In this document: in pieces, positions 23,362 to 33,059 of the stretch | Numbering within the stretch: position 1 is the first letter of the stretch | Layout: each line of letters opens with the position of its first letter | Source: Terebella lapidaria | Taxonomy: Eukaryota > Annelida > Polychaeta > Terebellida > Terebellidae | Length of the DNA: 64,000 nucleotides | Direction of reading: 5' to 3' | Assembly (NCBI GenBank): GCA_949152475.1 | Contig: OX424556.1 | Coordinates: forward strand, 13,450,664-13,514,663 | Program-made: the position numbers and the translations under genes | Notes under the pieces: model-generated | The model's database searches: none | The model's input: only the letters and a program-made list of their open reading frames with translations | What the model was told of the DNA's origin: nothing

Positions 23362-24106
23362 AGCCGCAAAGGACGCAGAAATATGAGAAGACGGAGTGAG
23401 CTGTAGAGCAGGAGAAGGAGATAGCTGAGACCCTGGTAAAACGTTGAGTTCCGGCAGAGAGCGACCGCAAGAAGTCGGAGCAGTGAGCAAGTGCTGGTTC
23501 CGGAAACAGGGCGGAGAAAGGAAGCAGAGCGGAAAGCGGTGCAGAGACCGGATAGAGACATCCTAGAGGTTCTGACTGGGTTGAGCGCATAGTCAACCAG
23601 TCCAGGGTAGCGGCCAGGGGTCCGGAAGAACCTGGGTTAGCGGTCTAGTATCTCCAGAGAAGCAGCTACACGTCTTCCGTATACGGAGAATTAAGACGGA
23701 AAAGTTTTCCGGCTGTGGACATCCGACCGGAGTTTCCACTTAGCAGAGACAGTAAACCGACTGCAGATTGACAGAAACGGAGAAACATCACCCCAGATAG
23801 GAAGGCGCCTCCTTCTGGACAGAATGTATGCAGTTTCCAGTGTCGACAAGCAGTAATACCAGTGAGCAGATATGCAGTTGACGAAGCAGTACAGATGGCG
23901 GAAACGCCCAACTTGCAGTCTAGATGTTCGTCTGAGAGGCAGATTCAACTGGCTGAGACTCTATTCAACCCTCCTGATGGCAGAGATACTTCAAAATTGC
24001 AGATACTTCGCTCGGAGAAGCAGTTAAAAGGGAGCCGGAAAAAAACCGGAGAAGCCGGTTGAGCCGGAGACGGACACCTCTCGGTTAACGGTTGAGTTTT
24101 TGCATA
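23362..24106. other. Post-pol spacer of the LTR element
   Basis: Purine-rich sequence continuing the element's CGGA/GCAG word bias. Frames here (117-119 codons on the minus strand, 66-81 on either strand) are low-complexity shadows. No envelope-like signal or membrane segment was seen. Confidence 0.5.
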
Positions 24107-24110
24107 ATTG

Positions 24111-24180
24111 TGACGTCACTCCTGAGGCAGCCAATCAGCGTGGAGCTTTTCAAGTCACGTGAGCAGAAAGGGTATAAAAG
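24111..24180 (+). promoter_or_regulatory. Internal promoter-like module 1 of the LTR element
   Basis: TGACGTCA (24111-24118), CCAAT (24131-24135), TCACGTGA (24155-24162) and TATAAAAG (24173-24180) lie within 70 bp. This is the same set and nearly the same order as in the LTR. E-box to TATA spacing is 18 bp, against 23 in the LTR and 19 in module 2. Expected start is near 24205, about 210 bp before the zinc-finger ORF. The motifs are seen; promoter activity is inferred. Confidence 0.65.
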
Positions 24181-24413
24181 GGCCTTGAAATCGGGCTTTG
24201 ACAGCAGTTGGAGAGCAGACCTCGAGCTGTGCACATCGCAGACAAAGTTTGGCGGAATCGAATCAAGTCCAGCATTTTCCGGCAGCGGCAGATTTTGCAG
24301 TGAAAAACGACTAAGTGTTTCCCGGAAGACCACCAGTCCGGAGAAGCGGTGCAGAAGCGGTGCAGTAAAAGCGGTGCAGTAGATCGACAATTTCAGTTTC
24401 CCGGCTTGCCGGA

Positions 24414-25103
24414 ATGGCCTACTCGGCGTTCCTTGAAAGACAAGATCGCGGCCGGAGCAGAGATTGGGCAAGCCCTCAGCCACTGGATTATAGCCGGCTG
24501 TGTAAGCGGTGTGACCGGATGTTCGAGAGTGCGACGGACAGGAGACGGCATGTGTGCCCAGCCCAGAGATATCATTGTTGTTTGTGTGCCTTCTACGGCA
24601 ACCGGGCGAACGACCTTAGGCGGCATCTCCGGGAGATGCACGGCTGGAAGTACCCTTCCGGGAACCGTCCTCCTCAGGACGAGGCAACCCTCAACCATGT
24701 GGGAACCTTTGATTCGGCCTGGCGGGGAACAGCAACGCAGTCCCGGCGAAGGCGGTTCCGGAGATTCTGCACACAGTCACCTAGGGAGAATCCAGTTCCG
24801 GACCAGCTTCCGTTTGGACCTGACTGGGATGCCGGAGCAGCCGCTCCCATCGAACAACCGGAACCGATCGATCCTCCGGTTTGGGTTCCGGATCCGCAGG
24901 GCTGTCTTAGGGCAGCGGAAGACTCACCTCCGGAAGATTGGGAGCCGGAACTGGTGATATCGACGGAACCAGAAGAGGAAGTTCAGCCGGTGGAAGACTG
25001 GGAGGCAGAGATCCGGGTGTGGGAATATAAACCACCTTCTCCCACCCCGGACATGGAATCGGAGACTTCCGAGTACCACACCGCGGATGAGGAGGAACCT
25101 TGA
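24414..25103 (+). CDS. Accessory C2H2 zinc-finger ORF 1 inside the LTR element
   Basis: 229 codons. Two adjacent zinc fingers lie at residues about 27-76. The first is C-x2-C-x12-H-x-C (CKRCDRMF...RRHVC); the second is a classical C-x2-C-x12-H-x4-H (CCLCAFYG...HLREMH). The rest is acidic and rich in proline, glutamate and tryptophan (SPPEDWEPELVISTEPEEE), like an activation or interaction tail. It lies between pol and the 3' LTR behind its own CRE/CCAAT/E-box/TATA cluster. It matches no gag, pol or env domain. A captured or home-grown regulatory protein is an inference. Confidence 0.6.
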   Translation: MAYSAFLERQDRGRSRDWASPQPLDYSRLCKRCDRMFESATDRRRHVCPAQRYHCCLCAFYGNRANDLRRHLREMHGWKYPSGNRPPQDEATLNHVGTFDSAWRGTATQSRRRRFRRFCTQSPRENPVPDQLPFGPDWDAGAAAPIEQPEPIDPPVWVPDPQGCLRAAEDSPPEDWEPELVISTEPEEEVQPVEDWEAEIRVWEYKPPSPTPDMESETSEYHTADEEEP

Positions 25104-25254
25104 GGCGGATGGCAGAGTAGCAGTGGACGGAGGCGGATGGCAGAGTAGCGGTTGACGGAGGCGGTTGGCAGTGTAGCGGTAGACGGAGACGGTTGGCAGT
25201 TTGGCGGAGACGGAAGAAGCGGTGGCAGTTAGCAGCAACAACACGGAAAAAAAA

Positions 25255-25285
<31 letters not shown>

Positions 25286-25330
25286 TATTTATCCAAGAAG
25301 ACCACCAGGAGGAGTTGCAGTTTGCTGAGC
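25104..25330. repeat. Repeat tract and poly-A/TA run between the two zinc-finger modules
   Basis: GGCGGATGGCAGAGTAGCGGT-like units of about 22 bp (25105-25225) are followed by A26 (25247-25272) and a short (TA)n (25273-25285). The A-run directly follows the first zinc-finger module and could be a poly-A scar or simple expansion. Confidence 0.6.
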
Positions 25331-25332
25331 AG

Positions 25333-25384
25333 CCAATCATCAAGCAGATAAGCCAGTCACGTGACTTCCAGAGACTATAAAAGG
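25333..25384 (+). promoter_or_regulatory. Internal promoter-like module 2 of the LTR element
   Basis: CCAAT (25333-25337), TCACGTGA (25357-25364) and TATAAAAGG (25376-25384) precede the second zinc-finger ORF by about 80 bp. The arrangement repeats module 1 without the CRE. The motifs are seen; activity is inferred. Confidence 0.65.
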
Positions 25385-25460
25385 GGCAGATAGCTGTTAC
25401 CGGATGCAGAAGGCAGTTTGCTGTAGCTGAGTCAACATCGTCTCAAAGCAGAGAATCAGA

Positions 25461-26450
25461 ATGCCGAAAGTAAAGACAACACCCCGCAAGCCCCGCCCTC
25501 ACCGGTGTGGAGACTGCAACCTAGAATTCAAGAGCAAGCACACGTTGCTCCGGCATGTCACGGAGCAGCACACGAGTGAAGTCACCGTCTTCACCTGTCC
25601 GCAGTGTGACCATTGGAGCAGACGGAAAGAGGGGACACAGAAGCATCTGCAGTCCCGACACGCAATGGACGCGAACCCGATTCGACTAAGGGTGGGCAGA
25701 GAGCAGTTTGAGGAGAAAAGCCTCCGGTCCAAGATGACCCCACGGAAAAGCAAGAAGCCGGTAACACGGCTTGACCAGTTGTCGGATACGGAGTCGGAGT
25801 CGGGAGGTTCGGTTTCGTCCCGGACCCGGTACCGTTCCGGTACCCAGTCGGTGGCCACACTAGCAGCCGACGTTTCGTCCACGGAGGCGGAGAGCAGTTC
25901 GGAAGAGGAAGCGGAGCTGAAAATCATGGCAAGTGAAGACGAGTTGCAAGATCCAGGAGACCCAAAGCCGGTTAAGCCGCCTGTGACCCGGAGTTCTTCC
26001 CGGAACACCTCCCGGAAAAACAGCCCAGACCCATCTCGAGGTACCGGAGCAGATCGAGACCGCAGAAAGAAGCGGAGTCGCAGCCGTTCGCCGGATAAAT
26101 CCGGACGCCATCAACGCCGAGAATATAGGAAGGAGAGCCCGGAGCGAGCCAAGGACCGAGGCGGAGAACGTGGCCAAGAGGAGAAACGACACACCCCACC
26201 CAAGTCTTCCGGAGGCAGCGTCAAGGGAAAAGGCAAGGGGGTGTATGACTACAAGTTCCGGCTGTTGGAGGAAGGTTCCAGCGGAGCAACGGCAGAAGTG
26301 GGAGTGGCGGACATTGCGGAAATGCAGAGCAGAGACGATGAGGAAGACCTTTTCCGGAGCCCACCTCCGAGAACGACTAGCAGTGGCAGAGTAGTGAGCA
26401 GCGTGATTGTCCGGCCCGGAGGCGGAGCAGAAAGCAGAACCAGCGGCTGA
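25461..26450 (+). CDS. Accessory C2H2 zinc-finger ORF 2 inside the LTR element
   Basis: 329 codons. The N-terminus (MPKVKTTPRKPRPHRC) is basic. Two classical C2H2 fingers follow at residues about 16-69, both C-x2-C-x12-H-x4-H (CGDCNLEF...HVTEQH and CPQCDHWS...HLQSRH). A serine-rich acidic stretch and an Arg/Ser-Lys-rich segment (RDRRKKRSRSRSPDKS) resemble nuclear or splicing-factor-like sequence. The ATG directly follows the module-2 leader. Two-finger layout and position echo the ORF at 24414, suggesting that the two modules are related by duplication. No known retroelement domain was recognised. Confidence 0.6.
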   Translation: MPKVKTTPRKPRPHRCGDCNLEFKSKHTLLRHVTEQHTSEVTVFTCPQCDHWSRRKEGTQKHLQSRHAMDANPIRLRVGREQFEEKSLRSKMTPRKSKKPVTRLDQLSDTESESGGSVSSRTRYRSGTQSVATLAADVSSTEAESSSEEEAELKIMASEDELQDPGDPKPVKPPVTRSSSRNTSRKNSPDPSRGTGADRDRRKKRSRSRSPDKSGRHQRREYRKESPERAKDRGGERGQEEKRHTPPKSSGGSVKGKGKGVYDYKFRLLEEGSSGATAEVGVADIAEMQSRDDEEDLFRSPPPRTTSSGRVVSSVIVRPGGGAESRTSG

Positions 26451-26624
26451 GCCGATAGCAGAGCAGATAGCCAAGCCGATAGCAGAGCAGATAGCAGAGC
26501 AGATAGCCGAGCGGACAGCAGACCCATTGGCAGATCAGGAGGCAGACCGGAGACCAAAACGGAAGGCGGAACCCGGAGCAGAGCTGGCAGTGAGACGGAG
26601 ACCCGAGGATCCACGAAGAGAACT

Positions 26625-27311
26625 TTGCCGGCAACCATTCAAGCAGTAGCCGGAAGCAGAACCAGTTCAGCGGCTAGAGATGACGGAATGGAGTCTTCCG
26701 CGTCTGACCGAAGCCATGCGGACGTGCAGAGAGCCCGGAGGAGTATCCTGGTAGACCAAGCCAGAGCTACACCCGGAATCCTGTCTCCGGTGGAAACCCG
26801 ACCTCGACAGTCTTCCAGTGAACGGTCCGGAAGGAGCCAAGTCCGAGCACCAACCCAGAGTCCACCCTACACATTCTACCCGTTTGGCGGTCCTTCAACT
26901 CAACCGTGTCCGTCCCATTGTTTCCTGGTGAATATTGGGGGACGGAGCACTTCCGTCTTTGCGCCTGCAGTCCCGGAGCACGCCAGATACTATGCAGTAC
27001 GTTGGGGACCGGAGCAGTGGGGGCCAGCCGAGATGAGAGACTCCGGCGTCTACGTGGAGATCATGGAGCAGAGAGAGTCACCGTTTGGTCTCGTCCCGAC
27101 CCGTCAGATCGTCCGGATTCCAGATTGGTCCATCCGGGACGAACGCCTCAGGAATGGGTTCTACGTCCCGCCCCAGTGGAGCCTCCATGATCCCGATCTT
27201 CTCCCGGTTGATGCCAGAGGAACAAGCTTCGGACGATCGTTAGTACCAAATACCATTCCACCTCGTCCGCCGTCGGGGAGCAGTTCGCGCCGTGATGCTG
27301 GTGGGCAGTAG
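26625..27311 (+). CDS. ORF of unknown kind before the 3' LTR
   Basis: 228 codons. The first 80 residues are serine/arginine-rich and probably disordered. The remainder (about residues 85-205) looks like a folded domain with mixed hydrophobic and aromatic residues (CFLVNIGGRSTSVFAPAVPEHARYYAVRW, shown in part by composition: many W, Y, P). I recognise no family. There is no signal peptide or membrane segment, so it is not an obvious envelope. It has the same base-word bias as the rest of the element. Confidence 0.45.
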   Translation: MPATIQAVAGSRTSSAARDDGMESSASDRSHADVQRARRSILVDQARATPGILSPVETRPRQSSSERSGRSQVRAPTQSPPYTFYPFGGPSTQPCPSHCFLVNIGGRSTSVFAPAVPEHARYYAVRWGPEQWGPAEMRDSGVYVEIMEQRESPFGLVPTRQIVRIPDWSIRDERLRNGFYVPPQWSLHDPDLLPVDARGTSFGRSLVPNTIPPRPPSGSSSRRDAGGQ

Positions 27312-27590
27312 TCGTCGCAAGTCGTCGCAAGTTGCCGCAAGTCGTCGCAAGTCAAGTCGGCGCAAGGAGAAGAAAGAAGAACCGTTTCCCGGATTCTAGT
27401 ATAATTAAGAGTTAAAAAGTGGGAAACGGAACAAGCAAGATATCCGGGTACAGTGACGGTAAACTAGTTAAGAGGTACCAGTACCCGGATCACGGAAACA
27501 AGTTGTGTTTGATTTTACGGACAGTTTAACGGTTGACAATTTGTATATTTGTGATATGTGATATTGATCTGTTCGGGACGAACAGAGTCT

Positions 27591-27603
27591 AAGGAAGGGG
27601 GAG
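27591..27603 (+). other. Polypurine tract
   Basis: AAGGAAGGGGGAG abuts the 3' LTR, the expected plus-strand primer of an LTR retrotransposon. Confidence 0.85.
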
Positions 27604-28991
27604 TGTAACGATTTTGGGGCGTACCCAAAGGTTTCCCCTAGGTAATTCTGTTAGTGTTTTGTGATATTATGGTTAAATAACCGTTTATTGGAGTGTATAT
27701 GTGTTTAAAGGTTCATACGGTTCCGTATTGTTAATGTTTTAAAGGTTTTCCGTCTCGGAACTTAGTAATTTATGATCTCGGTAAAGCCGGAGACGGAGCC
27801 GGAACCGGAGACGGAACCGGACACGGAGCCGGAACAATGGCGTACAAAAACGTAATGACGTTATTTCCGGAAGGTCATGTGATCAGCCTCGTTTTCGGTT
27901 TAAAAGGTGACGTGTCAGCCACTGATTGGTTCTAGAGTGTTTTTAGAAATCCGGAAAATATCAGTGTTTTGGCGGACTATGACGTCACAATAGGTTGGTC
28001 ACGTGACGTGGGTCTCAGGTCTATAAAAGCCCCCGCTTCACAGCAGACGGCGGAGTTGGTGTCCTGACGTCGACCTGTGCAGACCTCTTCTCCCATAGCA
28101 GAGTACTCCCTTGTTCCGGATAGAGTCATCCAGATGATAGCAGTTAAGTCTTCCGACTGTGAACTTGGAAAATAAACATGAAAACTTCAACCGAGTTGTT
28201 TTTCCGTGTTCGTTAGGGAACTGGAATTTATAATAAAGTTAGTTCACCAGAAAAGAAAGTAATACAGAGTAAAGGGAGAAAAGACCACAGTCGGTTAAGA
28301 CCAAGTTGTAACGACGTCTTAGGGTGATCTAAGAACCCAGATCACCGAGGAAGGAGACGGAGACGGAGACGGAGGTGGAATTCAACGGAGCAACTACGGA
28401 GGCGGTATCGGACGGAGCAGTTGCAGAGACGGGAACGACGAAGCAGTTGCAGAGGCGGTACCGGACGACGGAGTTGCAGAGGCAGTACCTGACGGAGCGG
28501 TTGCGGTAACCGGAAGTGGGAACACTTCCGAGATACTCCATTTCAGGTGCAGTCGCAGGTTGCGGTGAGACGGAGCCAACCGGAGCAGATTGCAGTGCGG
28601 CGGAACCTGGCAGAGCGGTTGCAGCATTCGGAAACGGCAACGTTCCCGGATTCTTTATTCCAGGCGCAGTCGCAGTTTGCAGTAAGACGGAAAACGACGG
28701 AGCTGTTGCAGTAAAGTGGTATCCCGACGGAGCAGTTGCAGTACCCGGAGACGGAAACGCCTCCGGATCCTTACTTTACAGGTGCAGTTGCAGATTAGCA
28801 GTCGGACAACGGTTAAGAGGTCCATTCCAGACCACGCTACCAACCTTAGAGACTTCTAGCCGGAGTTCAACCGTACAGCAGTAGCAGTATCCCGGAGTTT
28901 TACCGTTTCAGCTCCGGTTAAATAACAACTCACCCACCTCCCAAGAAAACCGATTCATCAAGACGTCACAGAAGGGTGCAAACCCGTTACA
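27604..28991 (+). repeat. 3' LTR of the Ty3/gypsy element
   Basis: Same length as the 5' LTR and about nine mismatches from it. The same promoter cluster lies at 27925-28029. Its last 212 bp (28780-28991) are also the start of the first unit of a tandem duplication, so an extra LTR tail occurs at 30613-30824. Confidence 0.95.
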
Positions 28992-30612
28992 TTATTATAA
29001 CTTCATATCCAACTTCATGGTGCGTATATTGTTGTTCAATCCTCTGCGAATATCACTGAATAAAATATTATGATATGTATTTTTGTGTATTGTCCATCAA
29101 CCATGTATCAATAGGTAAGTTTTACTTCTATATCAAGTCTTGATCAAATCAGTTGTTTCGCTTTATTTCAGATGTCTAAAATCCTAGTCACTTATAAATA
29201 CATTGTCAACTTTACCGGTAAATATTTGCGGAGGAGCCGGCAGTCTGGTTTTATTTAATGTAGTCTGGAGACAAATTGGCTATTGACTGAGGGTGGTAAT
29301 CCAATCAGCACTGCTTGTCTGGAGGTGGAAGCCAGACTTCACGACTCACAGCTCCTGGTGAAACTCTCCACGCCCGGTCAGAACATACACACAGACACCG
29401 AGCTTCTGATTCCTTACATGGGCGGGGGAAATAAAGCAAACACCGCCTTTTAACATTCACCAGTATTTGTAAGAACGTTAGGGAAAATCACTTTCATGTT
29501 CATATAAAGCATGTTTGTTCCCGGTATCAAGTAGTTCTGTTCGTGTGATACCAATTCTAGCATTTTTTCCATCTGCCAATTCTAGCATTTTATTCCATCT
29601 GCCATCATCAGCTATTATGTCTTGTGTACAAGTCGACGTGATGTTGAACGAGTGTGTAGTGTCCACGGATATGATAGAGATACAGAACACGTCATGACAC
29701 CTGATCCGGCTGTCGGCAAATCAAAGATGAACGACATATCTAAATATCAATCGGTCGGGAATCTTGATCAACAAGGCTCCGGAGACTCAGTGACATCATG
29801 CCAGCACAGATAAGCGGGATTTATAATTGATTGGCGGCGTGATCGGCTGTGTTCGTGAGATGAAATGTCGACAGTTCGACAACTATCACACCCGAGCCAT
29901 CTCGAGTTCCCACAGACTCGTTCTGCCTCAGATCGTGTGCATACATGGAGGCTTGTTTTCAGTTTGAGTTGTCTACGTATATATACGTGACTAGGCCTAG
30001 ACATTCCTTATAATGCACTGGTTATGAAGTGGCAGCTTGGGATTCTCAGTCCCGATGGGTGTAGTCTCGTGTAAATTTAATACTTCTATATCACTAATAT
30101 TTGTGTCGATATCAACATATCATCAACAGCATCCATTATGGAAAACCGGACATTTATGTCCAAAACCGCACTGGTGTTATGATGATAGATGTAGGTGCTT
30201 GAACTTCTGGACCTATTGTGCATTTATCGTTGGTCAGAAATTCGCTTTCAGAGTACAGAGCAACACAATATTCATTTCAACATACAATTGATTAATTTAA
30301 ATCCTAATGGAAAACTGTTTCTGCAACACTTGATGTAAATGAGTATCCTAAGCGAGTACACTTTACCAGTATGCGGAAAAATTAATTAGTTCGCGAACTG
30401 AACAATCTTGTGCAAGTAGAAGTGTTTTATAGTGTTCATCTCAAGTATGCCATTAGTTTGTCACTAATCTTCTTGGGATTCTTATTTCTTTAATAATAGA
30501 AGCCTTTGTGATTGTGTTTCGGATTAATAGGATTTGTGCTGAAAACATTATTAATTCATTGCCCTTTCCAGGACTACGCCAAGTCATCTGGTTGATTGTG
30601 ATGAGCCAAGAC
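28780..30612 (+). repeat. Tandem duplication, unit 1 (1833 bp)
   Basis: Begins inside the 3' LTR and includes 212 bp of LTR tail plus 1621 bp of flank. The flank has a moderately GC-rich part with CCAAT and GGGCGGGG words (29225-29440). No coding gene is recognisable. Frames of 60-84 codons recur in unit 2 only because the DNA does. Confidence 0.95.
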
Positions 30613-32445
30613 AGGTGCAGTTGCAGATTAGCAGTCGGACAACGGTTAAGAGGTCCATTCCAGACCACGCTACCAACCTTAGAGACTTCTAGCCGGAGTT
30701 CAACCGTACAGCAGTAGCAGTATCCCGGAGTTTTACCGTTTCAGCTCCGGTTAAATAACAACTCACCCACCTCCCAAGAAAACCGATTCATCAAGACGTC
30801 ACAGAAGGGTGCAAACCCGTTACATTATTATAACTTCATATCCAACTTCATGGTGCGTATATTGTTGTTCAATCCTCTGCGAATATCACTGAATAAAATA
30901 TTATGATATGTATTTTTGTGTATTGTCCATCAACCATGTATCAATAGGTAAGTTTTACTTCTATATCAAGTCTTGATCAAATCAGTTGTTTCGCTTTATT
31001 TCAGATGTCTAAAATCCTAGTCACTTATAAATACATTGTCAACTTTACCGGTAAATATTTGCGGAGGAGCCGGCAGTCTGGTTTTATTTAATGTAGTCTG
31101 GAGACAAATTGGCTATTGACTGAGGGTGGTAATCCAATCAGCACTGCTTGTCTGGAGGTGGAAGCCAGACTTCACGACTTACAGCTCCTGGTGAGACTCT
31201 CCACGCCCGGTCAGAACATACACACAGACACCGAGCTTCTGATTCCTTACATGGGCGGGGGAAATAAAGCAAACACCGCCTTTTAACATTCACCAGTATT
31301 TGTAAGAACGTTAGGGAAAATCACTTTCATGTTCATATAAAGCATGTTTGTTCCCGGTATCAAGTAGTTCTGTTCGTGTGATACCAATTCTAGCATTTTT
31401 TCCATCTGCCAATTCTAGCATTTTATTCCATCTGCCATCATCAGCTATTATGTCTTGTGTACAAGTCGACGTGATGTTGAACGAGTGTGTAGTGTCCACG
31501 GATATGATAGAGATACAGAACACGTCATGACACCTGATCCGGCTGTCGGCAAATCAAAGATGAACGACATATCTAAATATCAATCGGTCGGGAATCTTGA
31601 TCAACAAGGCTCCGGAGACTCAGTGACATCATGCCAGCACAGATAAGCGGGATTTATAATTGATTGGCGGCGTGATCGGCTGTGTTCGTGAGATGAAATG
31701 TCGACAGTTCGACAACTATCACACCCGAGCCATCTCGAGTTCCCACAGACTCGTTCTGCCTCAGATCGTGTGCATACATGGAGGCTTGTTTTCAGTTTGA
31801 GTTGTCTACGTATATATACGTGACTAGGCCTAGACATTCCTTATAATGCACTGGTTATGAAGTGGCAGCTTGGGATTCTCAGTCCCGATGGGTGTAGTCT
31901 CGTGTAAATTTAATACTTCTATATCACTAATATTTGTGTCGATATCAACATATCATCAACAGCATCCATTATGGAAAACCGGACATTTATGTCCAAAACC
32001 GCACTGGTGTTATGATGATAGATGTAGGTGCTCGAACTTCTGGACCTATTGTGCATTTATCGTTGGTCAGAAATTCGCTTTCAGAGTACAGAGCAACACA
32101 ATATTCATTTCAACATACAATTGATTAATTTAAATCCTAATGGAAAACTGTTTCTGCAACACTTGATGTAAATGAGTATCCTAAGCGAGTACACTTTACC
32201 AGTATGCGGAAAAATTAATTAGTTCGCGAACTGAACAATCTTGTGCAAGTAGAAGTGTGTTATAGTGTTCATCTCAAGTATGCCATTAGTTTGTCACTAA
32301 TCTTCTTGGGATTCTTATTTCTTTAATAATAGAAGCCTTTGTGATTGTGTTTCGGATTAATAGGATTTGTGCTGAAAACATTATTAATTCATTGCCCTTT
32401 CCAGGACTACGCCAAGTCATCTGGTTGATTGTGATGAGCCAAGAC
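30613..32445 (+). repeat. Tandem duplication, unit 2 (1833 bp)
   Basis: Exactly the same length as unit 1, with about four differences (0.2%). The junction reads gagccaagac|aggtgcag; the outer borders share only 'ac', so joining was with little or no homology. The LTR tail at 30613-30824 is therefore not a separate insertion. The duplication followed the retroelement's arrival. Confidence 0.95.
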
Positions 32446-33059
32446 GTAAAATACTGGATACCGGGGAAATGTGAAACTGTCTTTACTGCTGTGGGAAGTT
32501 AGCCTCACCTTCCAACAAATTACCTCAGGGATATTACAGTACGAGATGGTATTTACAATACAGCATTTTATACAGTAAGCAAGACATGGGATAATTACAC
32601 GCCATTACTAGTTAGATATGCTTCAAGACTCGATATATGGCGAGTTTCAAATCCTCCCAATTAGAGGATACCGTGCAGTTTTAATGTGGAAAAGACACAC
32701 AGTGTTGCGTCTGCAATAATTGGTTGACCTCAAAGTAAGTACCCCATCCCATAAACCGAGGCCATAACTAATGTGTGTTGACAGGAGCATCAAACCAAAC
32801 TACATGCAGGTATATACGGAGTTTACGTTTAAAGTCCTATTTCAAAACTTGGCTTTTGAAGTCCTGACTTAAAATTAATGTCTCATGGTGAACACGGGAG
32901 TAGACGTCTTATGCGATCACCACACGAAGACCAGGTCATATATTAGCTAGTCCGGTGTAGCTGACCATGGGTAGGGAGCAGGCGATAGGGTGATGGATTA
33001 CCTGGCGATTATACTTGATCTGTTCGTGTCGTGGGTCGCCGTCTTGAGCGGGGGATAAC
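32446..33059. other. Intergenic stretch without a recognisable gene
   Basis: Unique-looking sequence after the duplication. No domain-bearing frame, repeat or RNA gene was recognised. Confidence 0.4.

Larger units (their letters stand above)
16533..28991 (+). mobile_element. Ty3/gypsy (Metaviridae) LTR retrotransposon, 12.46 kb, young but broken
   Basis: Near-identical 1388-bp LTRs (16533-17920 and 27604-28991) begin TGTAACG and end CGTTACA. They are flanked by a 4-bp direct repeat TTAT (16529-16532 and 28992-28995). A leucine-tRNA primer site follows the 5' LTR, and a purine tract precedes the 3' LTR. The order gag, protease, reverse transcriptase, RNase H, integrase is that of Ty3/gypsy. 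About nine LTR differences (roughly 0.65%) point to a recent insertion, perhaps under one to two million years at usual rates. The gag-pol part is interrupted, with about two breaks. Downstream of pol lies a roughly 4.2-kb block with zinc-finger ORFs and promoter-like modules, unlike a typical env region. No chromodomain or envelope gene was recognised. Confidence 0.95.

Noticed and set aside
23362-27603. Envelope gene downstream of pol
   Set aside because: No signal peptide, fusion-type hydrophobic stretch or membrane anchor in any of the ORFs; zinc fingers are seen instead.
30613-30824. Apparent separate LTR fragment
   Set aside because: It is the start of unit 2 of the 1833-bp tandem duplication, not an independent insertion.
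29478-32124. Paired 60-84 codon frames repeated 1833 bp apart
   Set aside because: Duplicated DNA makes them look conserved; they are short, overlapping and without domains.
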